From NCBI GenBank assembly GCA_963682025.1, contig OY821520.1, forward strand, positions 84,919,965 through 84,983,964: DNA of 64,000 bases, given 5' to 3'. Each line of letters begins with the position of its first letter. Position 1 is the first letter of the stretch. Both the position numbers and the translations under genes were made by a program. Shown in pieces: positions 49,791-61,589 of this stretch. The DNA comes from Cordilura impudica. Taxonomy: Eukaryota > Arthropoda > Insecta > Diptera > Scathophagidae. Below the pieces are notes generated by a model. It did no database searches, was not told the DNA's origin, and saw only the letters and a program-made list of their open reading frames with translations.

Positions 49791-50564
49791 TATTTAATGT
49801 ACATATGTATATTAACAAAAATTAATGAAGGTTTTTGTTCAAAGTTAAAAAAAGTAATAGAAATATTAGCAATTAAATTTACGAAAATAAGATTTATACT
49901 TTATTTGTTTATAAAACAATATCAAACTGTTTTGACGTTTACAACTTTAACAAAGCATTCTGATTAAAAATAAAGAATATTTTTTTTTTAGTTTACAGTA
50001 TATTTTTAACCAATTTTAAATTCAAAATATTACGAAAAATTTAGTTTGATGCACTCTAACATCCAAGTTTGCGCGAGTTTGCAGCTGAATATTTTAACAT
50101 ACATAGATGATATATTAGAGCAAATTTTCATGGTAAGGGCTAAGACCACACGGAACCGCACAATAGTAAAAAGCTTAGGTAAAGTTATGTTAAAAAAAGT
50201 TTTTTTTATAAGCTAAATTTGAAAAGCTAAACCAACTCAAATTAGTAATTTAGCTTACATATATTACAAAAAATAAGTGTATCTTTCAAATAAAAAAAAA
50301 AATTAATCAAATATCTATAACCGATTGGACGGAGTGTATCATTGAAGATGAAAATTTTTTCAAAAAAATTGTTTTTTAAATTTGTACTAAATTTAACTGA
50401 TTTTGAATATCTTCGCAACCAATAAAGATAGCGCAAAACCAAGGCCAGATTTGAAAAATTCAGAGTTTTTGACATAAATTTCAATGCTTAAAATAAAAAA
50501 ATGATCAAAAATTTTTATTTTCTTGCCGATTTTTTATCACTCAGCTGAGAATAAAAGTGCACTG
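49791..50564. other. AT-rich intergenic DNA, nothing recognised
   Basis: No frame or repeat end beyond short chance matches. Confidence 0.4.
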
Positions 50565-51230
50565 TGCGTCGCACAGTGGGGCCTTTTGACTTTTTTCGTT
50601 GCAAAAATCATAAGTTTTAAACTTATTAAGGTATTTTAAAAACTATATGTGATTTTGAAAGACGACTTCCTTACCTTTAAAATGAGTACTGGCGGAGGGT
50701 GGTAGGTCGACAGGGGGCTTCAGTATATCCTATCAAATTTCAATATTATTTTGGTTCTAATATTACATGTTGCAAATATAAAGATAATGTGCTGAAATTT
50801 GGAACTTACAGTGTTTTTGACCCATAGACGAACCCTACTTAAATTTGTTGGAATCGGCCCATGTTTGGACCTAGTCCCCATAAAAATTTTCCTTCAAAAT
50901 TGGTTTTAATGCCACTGAATGTAGCAAATGTTATTCTATTGCGATGAAATTTGAATCATAAGGGTTTATTAGGTCAGTGACGAGATTTATAAAAAAAATC
51001 TTTGAAATCGGTCCACGTTTGGACCTAGTGCCCGTAAACATTTTCTTCAAAATTTGGTTAAAATGCCACAAAAGATGACAAATTTGCTAATTTCTGTATT
51101 ATATTTAAAAAATTTACAAAAATAGTGCAAAAAACACTGTAAAATTTTAATGAAATCGGACCAATTTTGAACCCATTTTCCCGATTTTTTTTTATAAAGA
51201 AAAACACCCAAAGTTCACAAAATTCGAAAT
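50565..51230. repeat. Modular repeat related to the palindrome family
   Basis: It begins GCGTCGCACAGTGGGGCCTT. Three spaced units carry CGGCCCATGTTTGGACCTAG (50850), CGGTCCACGTTTGGACCTAG (51010) and CGGACCAATTTTGAACCCAT (51156), a period of about 145-160 bp. The same module appears inside the palindrome repeats. Non-coding. Confidence 0.55.
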
Positions 51231-51407
51231 TTCACATTGAACTTTTATTAATTAACCACTCAAAGGACTTACAGTTTCACTATACATATTGCTTAAATCC
51301 GGAAGTCTAGGAAAAAATACCACTCTAATATAATATGTTAAACTGATATTAAATTATTTATTAATATTACAGATACACATCTTTGAAATATTTTTATTAT
51401 TAATATA

Positions 51408-53064
51408 TAGTGCGGTGCAAAACTATAAACAATGACATTTTTTAAAATAAATTTGTTCGCTACCAAAAAACAGTGCACTACTTTAAAATTTTCAATTGGG
51501 CAAAAACATTGTTATAGTGTCCACTTTGGAGAGGCTAGACAGTATTTTTTGTTTTCACTTTTGTTTTCGTAAAAATGTTGTTGTTGTGCGAGTGTCTCTT
51601 TTGCTCCATATAAACTAGCGGTGCATAACTATAAACAATAACCACAATAAAGTAAAAAGCGCAATTTGTAAATAGAAAACCTTGATTTATTTTTATTTTT
51701 TTTATTTTGTAAAAGCTCCTTTAACACTAATGCAATTAAATATGCGATTTGGCATTGAATCAATCAATTTTTTAAGCAAATTATCATCTAAACTGTCCCA
51801 TTCACGTAAAATGGCTGCTTTCAGCTCACTTACGCTTTTATATTGCTTATTAGCTGCATAAACGCGCCTTGTTAGGATTCCCCAAAGGTTCTCAATGGGG
51901 TTTAAATCAGGGTAGGAGGCTGGCCAGTTGAGCTTTGGTATATTTTGGGCACGTAGCCAAGTCAGAGTTTGCTTACTGACATGAATGGGTGCATTGTCTT
52001 GTTGAAATTTAAAACTTTTATCCCGATTTTCATTAAAAAATGGGATAAGACTACACTGCAGCACATTTATGTAGTCGGTGCTTTTCATTTTGATCGACAC
52101 AAACTGCAGTTCGAGTGTACCATCCCTTGAAAATGCGCCCCAAACCATTACTGATCCACCCCCGAAATTCCTTTTTGAGAAATATTGGGGTTCCGTCCTT
52201 AGATCGCGCCAATAGGAGTGGAAACCATCGGGTCCATCTAAGTTCCACTTCTTTTCGTCGGAAAAAATTACCTTTAAATGAATATATGAGAGCAAAACGT
52301 ACATTTTAAAACTTAATTTATACTAACCTTGGACCAGTCCGTGCTCATATTTTCGCGAGCAAAGCAGAGTCGACGATCTTTATGGCTGCTTGCCAAGCGG
52401 GGAGCAGGCTTTATTTTTTGATGAACCAGATAAGGAGTGTCCTTAATTAGCCGCATAATAGTCCATTTCGAAACTTTATTGTCCAAAGACGACGCCAATT
52501 GCTTGCTGCTTATAGATGAATTGGTCGCTTTTCTCAATATTTCGCGCTCCTCACGCTCCGACAGCTTCTTTTTCGACCTCCTCGTTTGTTTTTCCCATAA
52601 TTTAGTGGATCCAGCAAAAAATGATGCACACCATACCAACTTCTGTTAATTTTTTTTGCAATATCTTGCGTCCTCAGCCCTTGGTCTTTAAATGCAAGAA
52701 TTTGACCTTGTTCGGTTTCGGATAAGTACGAACCACGCGGCATTTCGTCACAGATTAAAGAGAAGAACACAAATTATCACTTTCAGAGCATATTGCTTTA
52801 AAAAAATATCAATTATACCGTTTATTTTGGTTATTGTTTATAGTTATGCACCGCTAGTTTATATGGAGCAAAAGAGACACTCGCACAACAACAACATTTT
52901 TACGAAAACAAAAGTGAAAACAAAAAATACTGTCTAGCCTCTCCAAAGTGGACACTATAACAATGTTTTTGCCCAATTGAAAATTTTAAAGTAGTGCAGT
53001 GTTTTTTGGTAGCGAACAAATTTATTTAAAAAAATTTCATTGTTTATAGTTTTGCACCGCACCG
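51408..53064 (-). mobile_element. Tc3-like DNA transposon, nearly intact, with IR/DR ends
   Basis: The terminal inverted repeats span about 51408-51645 and 52826-53064 (about 238 bp, nearly identical). Each arm contains the sequence GCGGTGCA-x-AACTATAAACAAT twice, about 200 bp apart, in direct orientation: the IR/DR arrangement. TA flanks both ends. It encloses a Tc3-type transposase gene with one intron and one frameshift. Little arm divergence suggests a recent insertion. Confidence 0.9.
51702..52743 (-). pseudogene. Tc3-type transposase (one frameshift)
   Basis: It starts MPRGSYLSETEQGQI and continues with a helix-turn-helix (QDIAKKINRS). Near 52560 the frame shifts by one base just after GRKR and resumes at KLSEREEREIL. 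A 56-bp intron (52327-52272) joins TDWSK to [16 protein letters not shown]. The catalytic triad is visible: Asp in IFSDEKKW, Asp in FQQDNAPIH and Glu in NPIENLW, with 34 residues between the last two (DD34E). The strong match to the Tc3 pattern [13 protein letters not shown] supports the assignment. Total about 330 aa. The frameshift would stop activity unless it is an assembly error. Confidence 0.88.
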
Positions 53065-53514
53065 TATGTGTGAAAAGACTCAATAAAGATTTATGTACTT
53101 GGTTCAAATATAATAATAAAAAAATTTTTCAGTTTTCACCAATTTTAAAAATATTTATTTATAATTTTTACAACTAAATTAAATTAAATTGAATATTCAG
53201 TTTTTAAAAATATTCTTATCAGTATTTAGTATAATGAGTATAGAAAACTTTTTTGAAAAGTTTAACAATGCTAATAATTAGTTTTACTTTTCAAGTATTA
53301 AGTACAAACATTAATGATAAAAAATAAATAAAATAAATAATGTTAAATTAAACAATATATTAAAGGCAAACAAGAGTTTGTTCGACTCAATGATTCTATT
53401 TCGACAGCAAAATGCTGCGATGGTCATATTTAAAAACCTCTAAAATAACAAGACGAACTCTTTTTTTTTTTTTTTTGTTCTTAATTAACTTAATGTTACC
53501 TTATTAACCTAATC
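53065..53514. other. Spacer downstream of the ADAMTS gene
   Basis: AT-rich; poly-T at 53461-53477 (poly-A on the gene strand). It probably holds the ADAMTS 3' UTR, but no canonical AATAAA was fixed. Confidence 0.35.
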
Positions 53515-56500
53515 TTATATAAAAAACTTTCGAAATTTTTCTCTTATACTACAATTGGGTAAATTATGTCCACAGTATTCTGTATCAATGGGTCTGGTAG
53601 AAAGGTTACATTCATCATCCACCAAAACAATATCATGCTGGTCAAGGCACATAACAGAGCGCCGGCGCATTGGTAATGGGGCATCGGTACTTTTACACGT
53701 TACCGGACAAAATTGCCAAGGGCCGGTAATCCAATGAGCCGGACAAGGTATATCATTACATTTTCTGGCTAAACGCAATGGTCGAGAGTTTTTAGCAAAA
53801 GCCCAGCAAAGTTCAATATCAGAAATTACTAAATATGGAATAAATAATTAAATTAAAGTTTTCATATTAAAGAAAAAAAAAACAGAAAGTGATTATTACC
53901 TTTGGTATTTTCATAACAAATGGGTTCTCGATATTGCAGTCCACCACCACAGGATGAGGAACATGAAGTCCAATCACTTAATTTCCATAAATAGTGTTTA
54001 GAAGAACTAACATTTAAGGCGGGTAAAGTAAATTCATAATAAATGCCTTCATTCGGTTCATCACCTCTAACAATAATCTGTATAAGAAAAATAAAGTCAA
54101 TAAATAATCCATGCCGTTAGATAAGTTATTGAAATTATTCTCACATAAATAGCTATGGAATGCTGTATAGGTTGTGGTATTTTAATAATCTCCTGTTCAT
54201 CTACACGATCATAAAAACTTTCCGCTCCGGCAATAAAAAATTCCCCAGGCATTGATATTAAACTATCACCATTTAAATAGAACGTACTACTATTGGCTTT
54301 TGCTACACCCAAAAAATGTGGCGAGTTGCCCAACTCCTTGATAACAATGTGACGAGCTTTAGCTGGCAAAACAACTATTTCCACATAGCCCTCCGTCACC
54401 TTTAGGGTCTCGTTGAAGATCGCCTTAACCGGTTTACATTGGTCACCTTTGCCGCCACAAATTCCACATCGGTCATCTTGTATATCCGAATCAACAATCC
54501 AATCGCAACCAACTTTCTAAAGAAATTCATAATTAATATAAAAATTCGGAACAGTATTTAAATAAGTAAATAGTATGGGGGAAAGGATTATTTTCCGCTC
54601 CTACTCACTCACCCTACAAATACCATCGATGCACATATTATTGGTACCCAAAGTACAAGGTGTACCATCCAAGACCATATCACCCCAATTAGCAATAATT
54701 GTATCATCAGCGTCAGTACAATAGAGCTTGCAGGGATTTTCTTAAATTGAAATTATATAAATTAGATCAGGAATATATAGTGTCTCACCGCTTATTTGAT
54801 CCACTTCATATTTGAAATTTAAGTCAAAAAATATGTATGCAGAATAGTTAATTGAGACATTGACTAAATCAAAATGTTTTTATTTTTTTTAAAACAGTTT
54901 CATAACTTATTAGCTCTGTTCGTTTACGTGATAATTTGTAAAAATTTGTACAAATTATCACAAAATTTACTGGATCCTGTTCCTTTACTTCAAAAACTCA
55001 GTAAAATAGATCAAATGAGCGCGTAAAGTGACAGTTAATTTTTTTTGAAAACTTTTGATGTGTAAACATCTATACGCGCAGGGGGGTAAATTTCTAATTC
55101 ACAATACAATAACAAAAACAGCGTAATATGTGAGCGTAAGATCTTACGCGTAACATGCGTATATTAAGACAAATCGGTGTGACATTGTTTGGTGAAAAAA
55201 TTATGATATGTAATAACTTTTTTGTCGCTGTTTTCTGCATTTTATTTATTACCAGATGTTTACACATCTCCTCTGTGATCGGACTCACATGATTTTTTTT
55301 AGTTTTTACTGGATATATTTTTGCCAGTAAGAATTAGCAAGCAAGAAAAACATATGATTGAGTTTTGTGGCAAATAAAGCAAAAACACTATAATTCCATT
55401 TTTGTGCAAAAAATTTAAATAATAATTCTGAGGAAATTATCGATAAAAGAAGTAAATAAATATTCACATAACCAGGTTTAATTTCAATTTCTTTCATAAT
55501 AAATGTTTATTTTCAAAAGCAATAGGTAATAGGTAATTAGTTTCAGTGAATATTTTTATATGCTAAATACAATAAATTCTTCTAATTAAAATATATGTGA
55601 CCTTCTCCGAGAAAATTAAGTTTTGAGAAAAAAGACGCCTTTAAAGTTTCTACACCCTTTTAGGTACCAGAATCTACCGTTTTTGACATAAACCGTTTTT
55701 TGACACACTAGGTCCCTTTTCTCGGAGAAGGTCACATATATTTTTTTTTAATTTAGAGTTTCACTTCTTCACTTTCAAATATGTTTACAATCAGCTGTTT
55801 CTATGAACTTGCAAATTCTTACAAATTGCTGATCGTTTACTATTTTGGATATTTATGTTTTTGAGAACTAATTTTTCTTACTCTCTGAAATTACTGTTTT
55901 TACTGGGAAAGTAAACGTACAGAGCTATTAACAAACACCAAAAATGTATAATATTTCAATGTCACAGCTCATTAACAGATCAGCTGTTACCGCAAGGTAT
56001 TTTGGATTTTGAGTTCGATTTCATCAAGAAAGCACGTGTTACAATGGAAAAGCACACAATAATTGATCAACATCAGGTGTTTTATAACCATAAAAATGGG
56101 CTGTCTCGCCGGAAAATAGCTCGAATGGTAGATTTACCAGATGTTAAATCACGTCAAAAACAAAGGAAGAAGTGCGCCGAGCAAAATATTTATTATCCAC
56201 AAAGTTAATAAAAATCCAAAGATATCGGCACAAAAGTCATTTTATATAGAAATCATCCGACGTGTTCTAGGGAATAATGATTTGCACGGAAGAGTTTCAC
56301 GTAAGAAGCCGTTTTTAAATAAGAAACAGCGCAGTAGCCGTCTCAACTTCTCAAAGGATCACATTAACACGGACTTAGGATTCTGGGAGCAAGTCATATT
56401 TGCCGATGAGTCGGAATTAATTAATTTTGGGTCCTATGTTTGGCGGAAAGCTAATACAGAGCTGCAGGACAAGGATTTAAGGACAACTGTTAAACATGTC

Positions 56501-57244
56501 ATGGTATTGGCCTTTATGTCAGCAGCGGGTAATGGAAAGCTACAGATTATCTGTACAGGACAATTGGCCTATCTACAATTCCCCCTACATATGAAAGCGC
56601 CAGCACAGTCACCAGTCCTTAATGTCATCGAAAATCTGTGGGCCATTTTGTACAACAATATCCGTAAACGTAACATTTTGAATAAAAGCGATTTAAAAAA
56701 AATCCGCTTCAATTGAGGAGTGGGCTAAAATACCTTCGGAAACTACAAAGAACTTGGTAGTATCTATTTCAAATTGCCTTAAATTGATTATATACCAAAA
56801 GGATCTCCAACACTATTTGTTAACACTATTTGTTAAATTTACATATTTAAGAACTGGGTCAAATAAGCTGTGACATTGAAATACTAAATATTTTTTAATT
56901 TATGTTAAAAAATTATGAAACTTTTTAAAAACGAATGAAAAGAATTGTTTAAGTTAACATTTCAATAAACCATTCTGCATTTATAATTTGTTGCTATCTT
57001 ATGTATATGGTTTAAAAGATATACTCATTTTAAATTTTAAATATGAGGTGGGTCAAATAAGCTGCGAGCCACTGTATATGTATACATAAATGAAATTATT
57101 TGAACGTTTTACTTACGTTTATCGAAATATGGTAGCCATTTATAAAATTCTCCCTGATAAGCTTTTTCATTGTATATTTCACATTGTTTGGCACGAAAAC
57201 TTGGTTCGTCCTTAGGACAAGTATGAGGACTGCAAATTTTGTAT
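53515..57244 (-). CDS. ADAMTS-family protein, 3' five exons (partial)
   Basis: Exons on the minus strand: 57244-57117, 54740-54613, 54516-54145, 54077-53900 and 53828-53515, phases compatible. The first two encode the cysteine-rich domain (RYKICSPHTCP after the first thrombospondin repeat, FYKWLPYF, NPCKLYC, DGTPCTLGTNNMCIDGICR). The third starts VGCDWIVDS, CGICGGKGDQC and the spacer domain (GYVEIVVLPAKARHIVI, FYLNGDSLISMPGEF). The last two give two thrombospondin type-1 repeats (WTSCSSSCGGG, and the CPVTC repeat), ending CGHNLPNC and a short basic tail. ADAMTS proteins are secreted, matrix-associated metalloproteases, but the protease, disintegrin and signal-peptide exons lie beyond the window, so an ADAMTS-like non-enzymatic protein cannot be excluded. 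The large second intron is filled with transposons. I cannot assign which fly ADAMTS this is. Confidence 0.88.
55055..55298. mobile_element. Small element nested in the GCTCTGT transposon
   Basis: GATGTGTAAACATCT near the left end recurs inverted near 55255-55269. The uninterrupted site is visible in copy 1 near 23106 (GAAAACTTGCTAGTTTTTAC). Related to 29934-31165. Confidence 0.65.
55592..55740. mobile_element. 149-bp MITE nested in the GCTCTGT transposon
   Basis: TATATGTGACCTTCTCCGAG at the left and its exact reverse complement at the right, extending through AAAA/TTTT. Copy 1 near 23665 shows the empty site. Confidence 0.85.
55930..57075 (+). mobile_element. Tc1-like transposase remnant, left end truncated
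   Basis: Frames: NHKNGLSRRKIARMVDLP (helix-turn-helix), then after a shift SRKKPFLNKKQRSSRLNFSK, FWEQVIFADESELINFGS (first Asp) and SPVLNVIENLWAILYN (Glu). The FQQDN region is deleted. The ends share AATGTCACAGCT; the right end also has GCTCGCAGCTTATTTGACCC (inverted), missing at the left. Confidence 0.7.
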
Positions 57245-57895
57245 CTAAAATAAAATTAAATGTATCAAAAAAGGTTTTTTGTGTCAAAAAATGTAAGTGG
57301 TTAAAAATTGATTACAATAATATCCTAACCTAAAGCTAACTTTGAAATTTTATTTAAGGGGGGTAAGGTTTTAAAGGCGAAAAAAGGCGTATTTCCGTAA
57401 TTTTTTTTTTGAAGATATGAATATTGTTAGATTATTTATTTGATATACACGTTATAGTATAAAATTTCACGTATCTTTGAAAAAATTTTCAATTAAAAAT
57501 TTTAATAAATAAGTCCGTGACAGCGAATCTCTGGAGGCGCCTCGATAAAAAGTTGTTTTGCGGTGAACATCGTAACATTTAAAAGGTGATATGTTTCCCG
57601 AGATAATCACGAAAAAACACTTTAAATCGATTTTCTCGATTTAGTAAGTAATAAGTATCTTGCCACTTGAAGAACCGACCGAAAATGATGGAAAGGATAA
57701 ACATATTTCAAGAAAGTATACAATCTGATAAAAGACTGCAGTTGTACTGTGAAACTCGATGGGTTGACTGGCACAATTCAATACCACACATTGAAGCCTT
57801 GGAAAAAACATGGACGATAAAAAAATACTTTTTAAAAATAGAAGACTTAATATTAGTATTGACTAAAAACGTGTAAGGTAACCAAAAAGAAGTAT
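57245..57895. mobile_element. ADAMTS intron with a hAT-like fragment (57667-57876)
   Basis: A plus-strand frame, ERINIFQESIQSDKRLQLYC-ETRWVDWHNSIP, resembles the conserved C-x-TRW-x-x-H block of hAT-type proteins. The rest of the region shows no gene. Confidence 0.4.
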
Positions 57896-58215
57896 AAAAA
57901 TTATAGTCGGTCTAGACCGACTATACAATACCCTATACCATGATCTAGAGACACTAACCCTTCGGTCAAACTAATTGGATACAGAAAATTAGCATAATTT
58001 TTATTAATTTTTTTCGTATCGGGTGCTATATTTATATGGGGACTAGGTCGAAAAATGGACCGATCCTGACCATATTTGGTAAAGTCACTCATTTTTAGCA
58101 ATAAGATATACAAATCAAATTTGAGAAAAATCTGTACAACAATTTTATTTTTTGATAGATTTTAGTGAAGATCTGGAAGCAGTTTTATATTAGGGCTATG
58201 TCTAAGAATTGTCTT

Positions 58216-60749
58216 TTTTTTATTAGTCAACGTTTTGATTTACAATATATTTAATAATATAAAAAAGAAAAAAATAAATTAAAAAGCTACTCCATAGTGG
58301 AGCTTCTTGCAACACAAAGTTTATTTACAAATTCACGCCAACTCTGTCAATTTTGTGCCAATAGCTTAACTTGTGGCAACGTCACCCTCATTCTATTACA
58401 CTCCTCATCAATGGACCTACGCCAAGTCAACTTTGGGCGGCCCCTTTTGCGGGTTCCTTGTGGGTTCCATTCAAAGCTTTTACGGGCTATGTCCGTTACG
58501 TCCTTACGAAGTGTGTGGCCCAACCACGACCATTTTCTTCGGCATACTTCAGTTGATGTTTGCTCGGTATTACATAGGGAAAGAAGTGCTACACTTGATA
58601 TCCTTTGGGGCCAAAATATGCGCAATATACGACGTAAGTATTTATTGACAAAGGTTTGAAGTCTTCTTACGATGTCGTCTGTCACCTTCCAAGTTTCGCA
58701 GCTGTATAGATTTCACGCTTGCGTTAAAAATACGATCTGCTCCGCCATCTGTAGCTATATGCTGCCAAGGTAACAGAATTTTTGTACATCTGCAATTTTT
58801 TCACCGTTGAGAGTAACTGTTGTTCGTTTTTAACCTCATCAATTTTGTTTTTGTCACATTGATTTCTGCACATAGAGTGGCATTTTCCTTAAGTCTGTTT
58901 AACTTGTGTTGTATGCCGGACAGTGTGTGTGACATCATGCATATGTCATCTGCATAATCCAGATTATGTAGCCTTTGGTTCAGATGCCATTGGATTCCAT
59001 CGGGCGCTTCTTTATTGGTTTGTTTCATTACATAATCCAGCACTATAAGACACATCCCTGTCTTACACCCTAATTGATATTATAGCTGGAACTATCGTGA
59101 TCTTTAAAACTGACTCTGCATGAAGCACCACGATACAGTTCTTTTATTAAGGAAATTATCGTTTTCGGTATTCCAATATAACGCAGGCAATACCAAATAG
59201 CATTTCTGTTGATAATATCGAATGCTCTTTTAAAGTCGATGAAAAGTAAAAATAGTGGTGAGTTAAATTCAACCGATTGTTCGACGATTATTCTTAGTGA
59301 ATTTGTCTGATCAACACAGCTTCTGTTGGGTCTAAACCCGGCTTGTTCACGTCGCAGAGATGCTTCCACAACTGAAGAGATACGTTCCAAGATAATGAAG
59401 GATAATATTTTCTGAATGGTGTTTAGCAAAGTTATGCCTCTCCAGTTACTGCATTCGCTAAGGTCGCCTTTTTTGGGTATGGTTACAATGACTCCATCAT
59501 TCCATTCGGACGGTAGTTCGCATGATGACCAGGCATTCTGTATTAGCGGCAACATTGAAAGTGCCATAATGTTTGTTAGTATTGATCTACATGGATTTCG
59601 CCTTTCGAAAACATTAAATGGCGTGAAGGGTTCCTCACTTTCACTACTTTCGAAAAACTGCTTCCACCTGCTAAGTTGTCCATCGATCGTAGTTAGTGGT
59701 TGACCGTTGCTGTTTTTGATATTAGGTGTTGTGAGAACCTTTTCCGCACTATTCTTCTTAACGGCGGTCTTTGCGAACCATTTTCTTCACACGTTTTTCT
59801 AAGGTCGTGTGTTCTGTTCTTAGCGCTTGTTGGGAGGTAGACGGTTTAGTTTATTGTAATTGTTGTTTTGCGTTTCTGCGTTCCTCAATTGCGGACCATT
59901 TATCTTCGCTTATGCATTTCGCACGATGATGTTTGATGTAACCAAGGGTTTGGCTAGCGCTGCCCAGGCATGCAGCTTTAATGTCTGACCAGTTATTGGT
60001 ATTGGTTAACTTTGTGCTAAGATTAAACTCAAAAGCTTGCAAGGTGGAGGAATTTTTAAGGCGATGGATGTTTATTTTGTTAGGCAGTTTTGGTTGATGA
60101 TAATTAGCGAAAGGGCGTAATTTCACAATACCGAATAATAGTTGGTGGTCACTAAATATGTCGGCCCCTCTTATCGTTTTCATGTCCAGTAACGACCCCA
60201 GAAAACGTCTGCTCAATATAAAATGATCTATCTGATTGCGGGTGTTACCATCAGGAGATTGCCAGGTGTATTTATGGATGTCTCGGTGTATAAATTTTGT
60301 GCCACCAATAAACAGCTGGTGTGCGGAACACAGATCAACCAGTCTTTTTCCATTGTCATTTCGTGTCAGTTGGCGCATAACATTGGATGATTGAGATGTT
60401 GTGAAATTTAGTACGAAAGCGGACCACTACGTTCTGACACGGGATTGAATTCCATCAGTGCTTTCTTGGTGTTTTGTGTAAGAAGAAAGCCGACACCGTT
60501 CGTATGACTGTCATTGTTACCACTGTATAGAAGGAAGTGACCAGACGCTGCTCTAGATTCACCATGACCTTTCCATCGAACTTCACTTAAACCTAGGATG
60601 TCTAAGCGGTATCGATCCATTTCTTTGCTTGTTCTAGCCTATATGGTTGGACGAGTGTACGTACGTTCCATGTTGCTATTCTAGTCCTTGTTCGAAAGCC
60701 AATAGGTTGTGCCGTTAAATCCGTTTCATTTACTTCATGTGTTGTTTGA
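58216..60749 (-). mobile_element. RTE-like non-LTR retrotransposon, inactivated
   Basis: Flanked by a 13-bp target duplication (TAAGAATTGTCTT at 58203-58215 and 60750-60762), with a poly-A tail on the minus strand adjoining 58216. Minus-strand order: endonuclease start IATWNVRTL, LDILGLSEVRWKGHGE, SDHQLLFG; reverse transcriptase WRGITLLNTIQKILS, EQAGFRPNRSCVDQ, DFKRAFD; GVRQGCVL; LDYADDICMM; C-terminal WLGHTLRKDV and NPQGTRKRGRPKLTWRR. Stops, shifts and a small deletion after GVRQGCVL break it. It seems nearly full-length for a single-ORF LINE. The clade is inferred from the endonuclease and the RKRGRPKLTWRR tail. Confidence 0.85.
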
Positions 60750-60902
60750 TAAGAATTGTCTTGGAGGATATAATTTTGGACTACTAATTAATGAGTGTAA
60801 TAAACACAAACAAATAAAATTTGACCGAGATATATATGATAATTTGGATCTTATGGCAATATAAGTCGTTCTCATAGAGAGACAATGTTTGAACAATATC
60901 AA

Positions 60903-61264
60903 TCTATAATATTAATATGCTAGGCGATTTCTTGTTACCGATGTTTTGTTCTACCGTTTGATCCCGATTTTGACCAAGCGCATATTATTTGAAAGGTATT
61001 TCCTTTTAGCTGTTCACCAGATTTACAGATTTTTAAATTTTTTCCTTTCTTTTAAATAAATTGCATTTAAAGTTGCTACTAACACATACATAAAATATAT
61101 ATATGCTATGTGTGTTTATTAAATTTTTTATGTGTTTGTTAGAGTTTGTTATTTTCGTTCACAATAATAATAACCCAAAAAAGTGTTGGTTTGTGAATTG
61201 GCTAAGTTGAGAAATAAAGTTGCCTAGAAATTGCACTCAAATTTCGAGCGCTGGAATCTGCTAG
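60903..61264 (+). mobile_element. Non-autonomous Helitron (copy 6)
   Basis: 5' TCTATAATATTAATATGC, 3' CACTCAAATTTCGAGCGCTG then GAATCTGCTAG, flanks A and T. Inserted into the palindrome repeat. Confidence 0.85.
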
Positions 61265-61357
61265 TATACATTAATGTTTGCGATCTGTAGTTTTACTACA
61301 AGATTTACATGGACACACAGACGGACTGATGGATGGACAGCGGATAAACGGACGCAC

Positions 61358-61459
61358 GGACATCGCTAAGTCGACTCAGAAAGTGATTCTGAGTCGATGG
61401 GTATAATTGGACATCGCTAAGTCGACTCAGAAAGTGATTCTGAGTCGATGGGTATAATT
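61358..61459. repeat. 51-bp tandem duplication
   Basis: GGACATCGCTAAGTCGACTC and the following hairpin (GACTCAGAA / TTCTGAGTC) occur twice in a row with almost no difference. Confidence 0.9.
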
Positions 61460-61589
61460 AAGGAATCTAGGGTCTAGGTCAAATATTTTTGGTAGTTACA
61501 AATATTAGCACAAACGATTTATACCCTGACAACAGAGTAGCTATCAGAAAGATGCATGCTGCACTTGCTAATTATCGAGAATAAACGCA

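Larger units (their letters stand above)
54913..55925. mobile_element. Non-autonomous DNA transposon, family GCTCTGT (copy 2)
   Basis: The ends GCTCTGTTCGTTTACGTG and (inverted) GCTCTGTACGTTTACTTTCC are flanked by TATTA on both sides. It lies in an ADAMTS intron and contains two smaller insertions (55055-55298 and 55592-55740) that copy 1 at 22977-23814 lacks. Confidence 0.8.
57896..61530 (+). repeat. Palindrome repeat copy broken by a LINE and a Helitron
   Basis: The left part (57896-58215) starts with the intact 24-bp palindrome. The middle resumes at 60763-60902 and the end at 61265-61530, closing with TTTTTGGTAGTTACAAAT. Pieces between the insertions read through in the family order. Confidence 0.8.
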
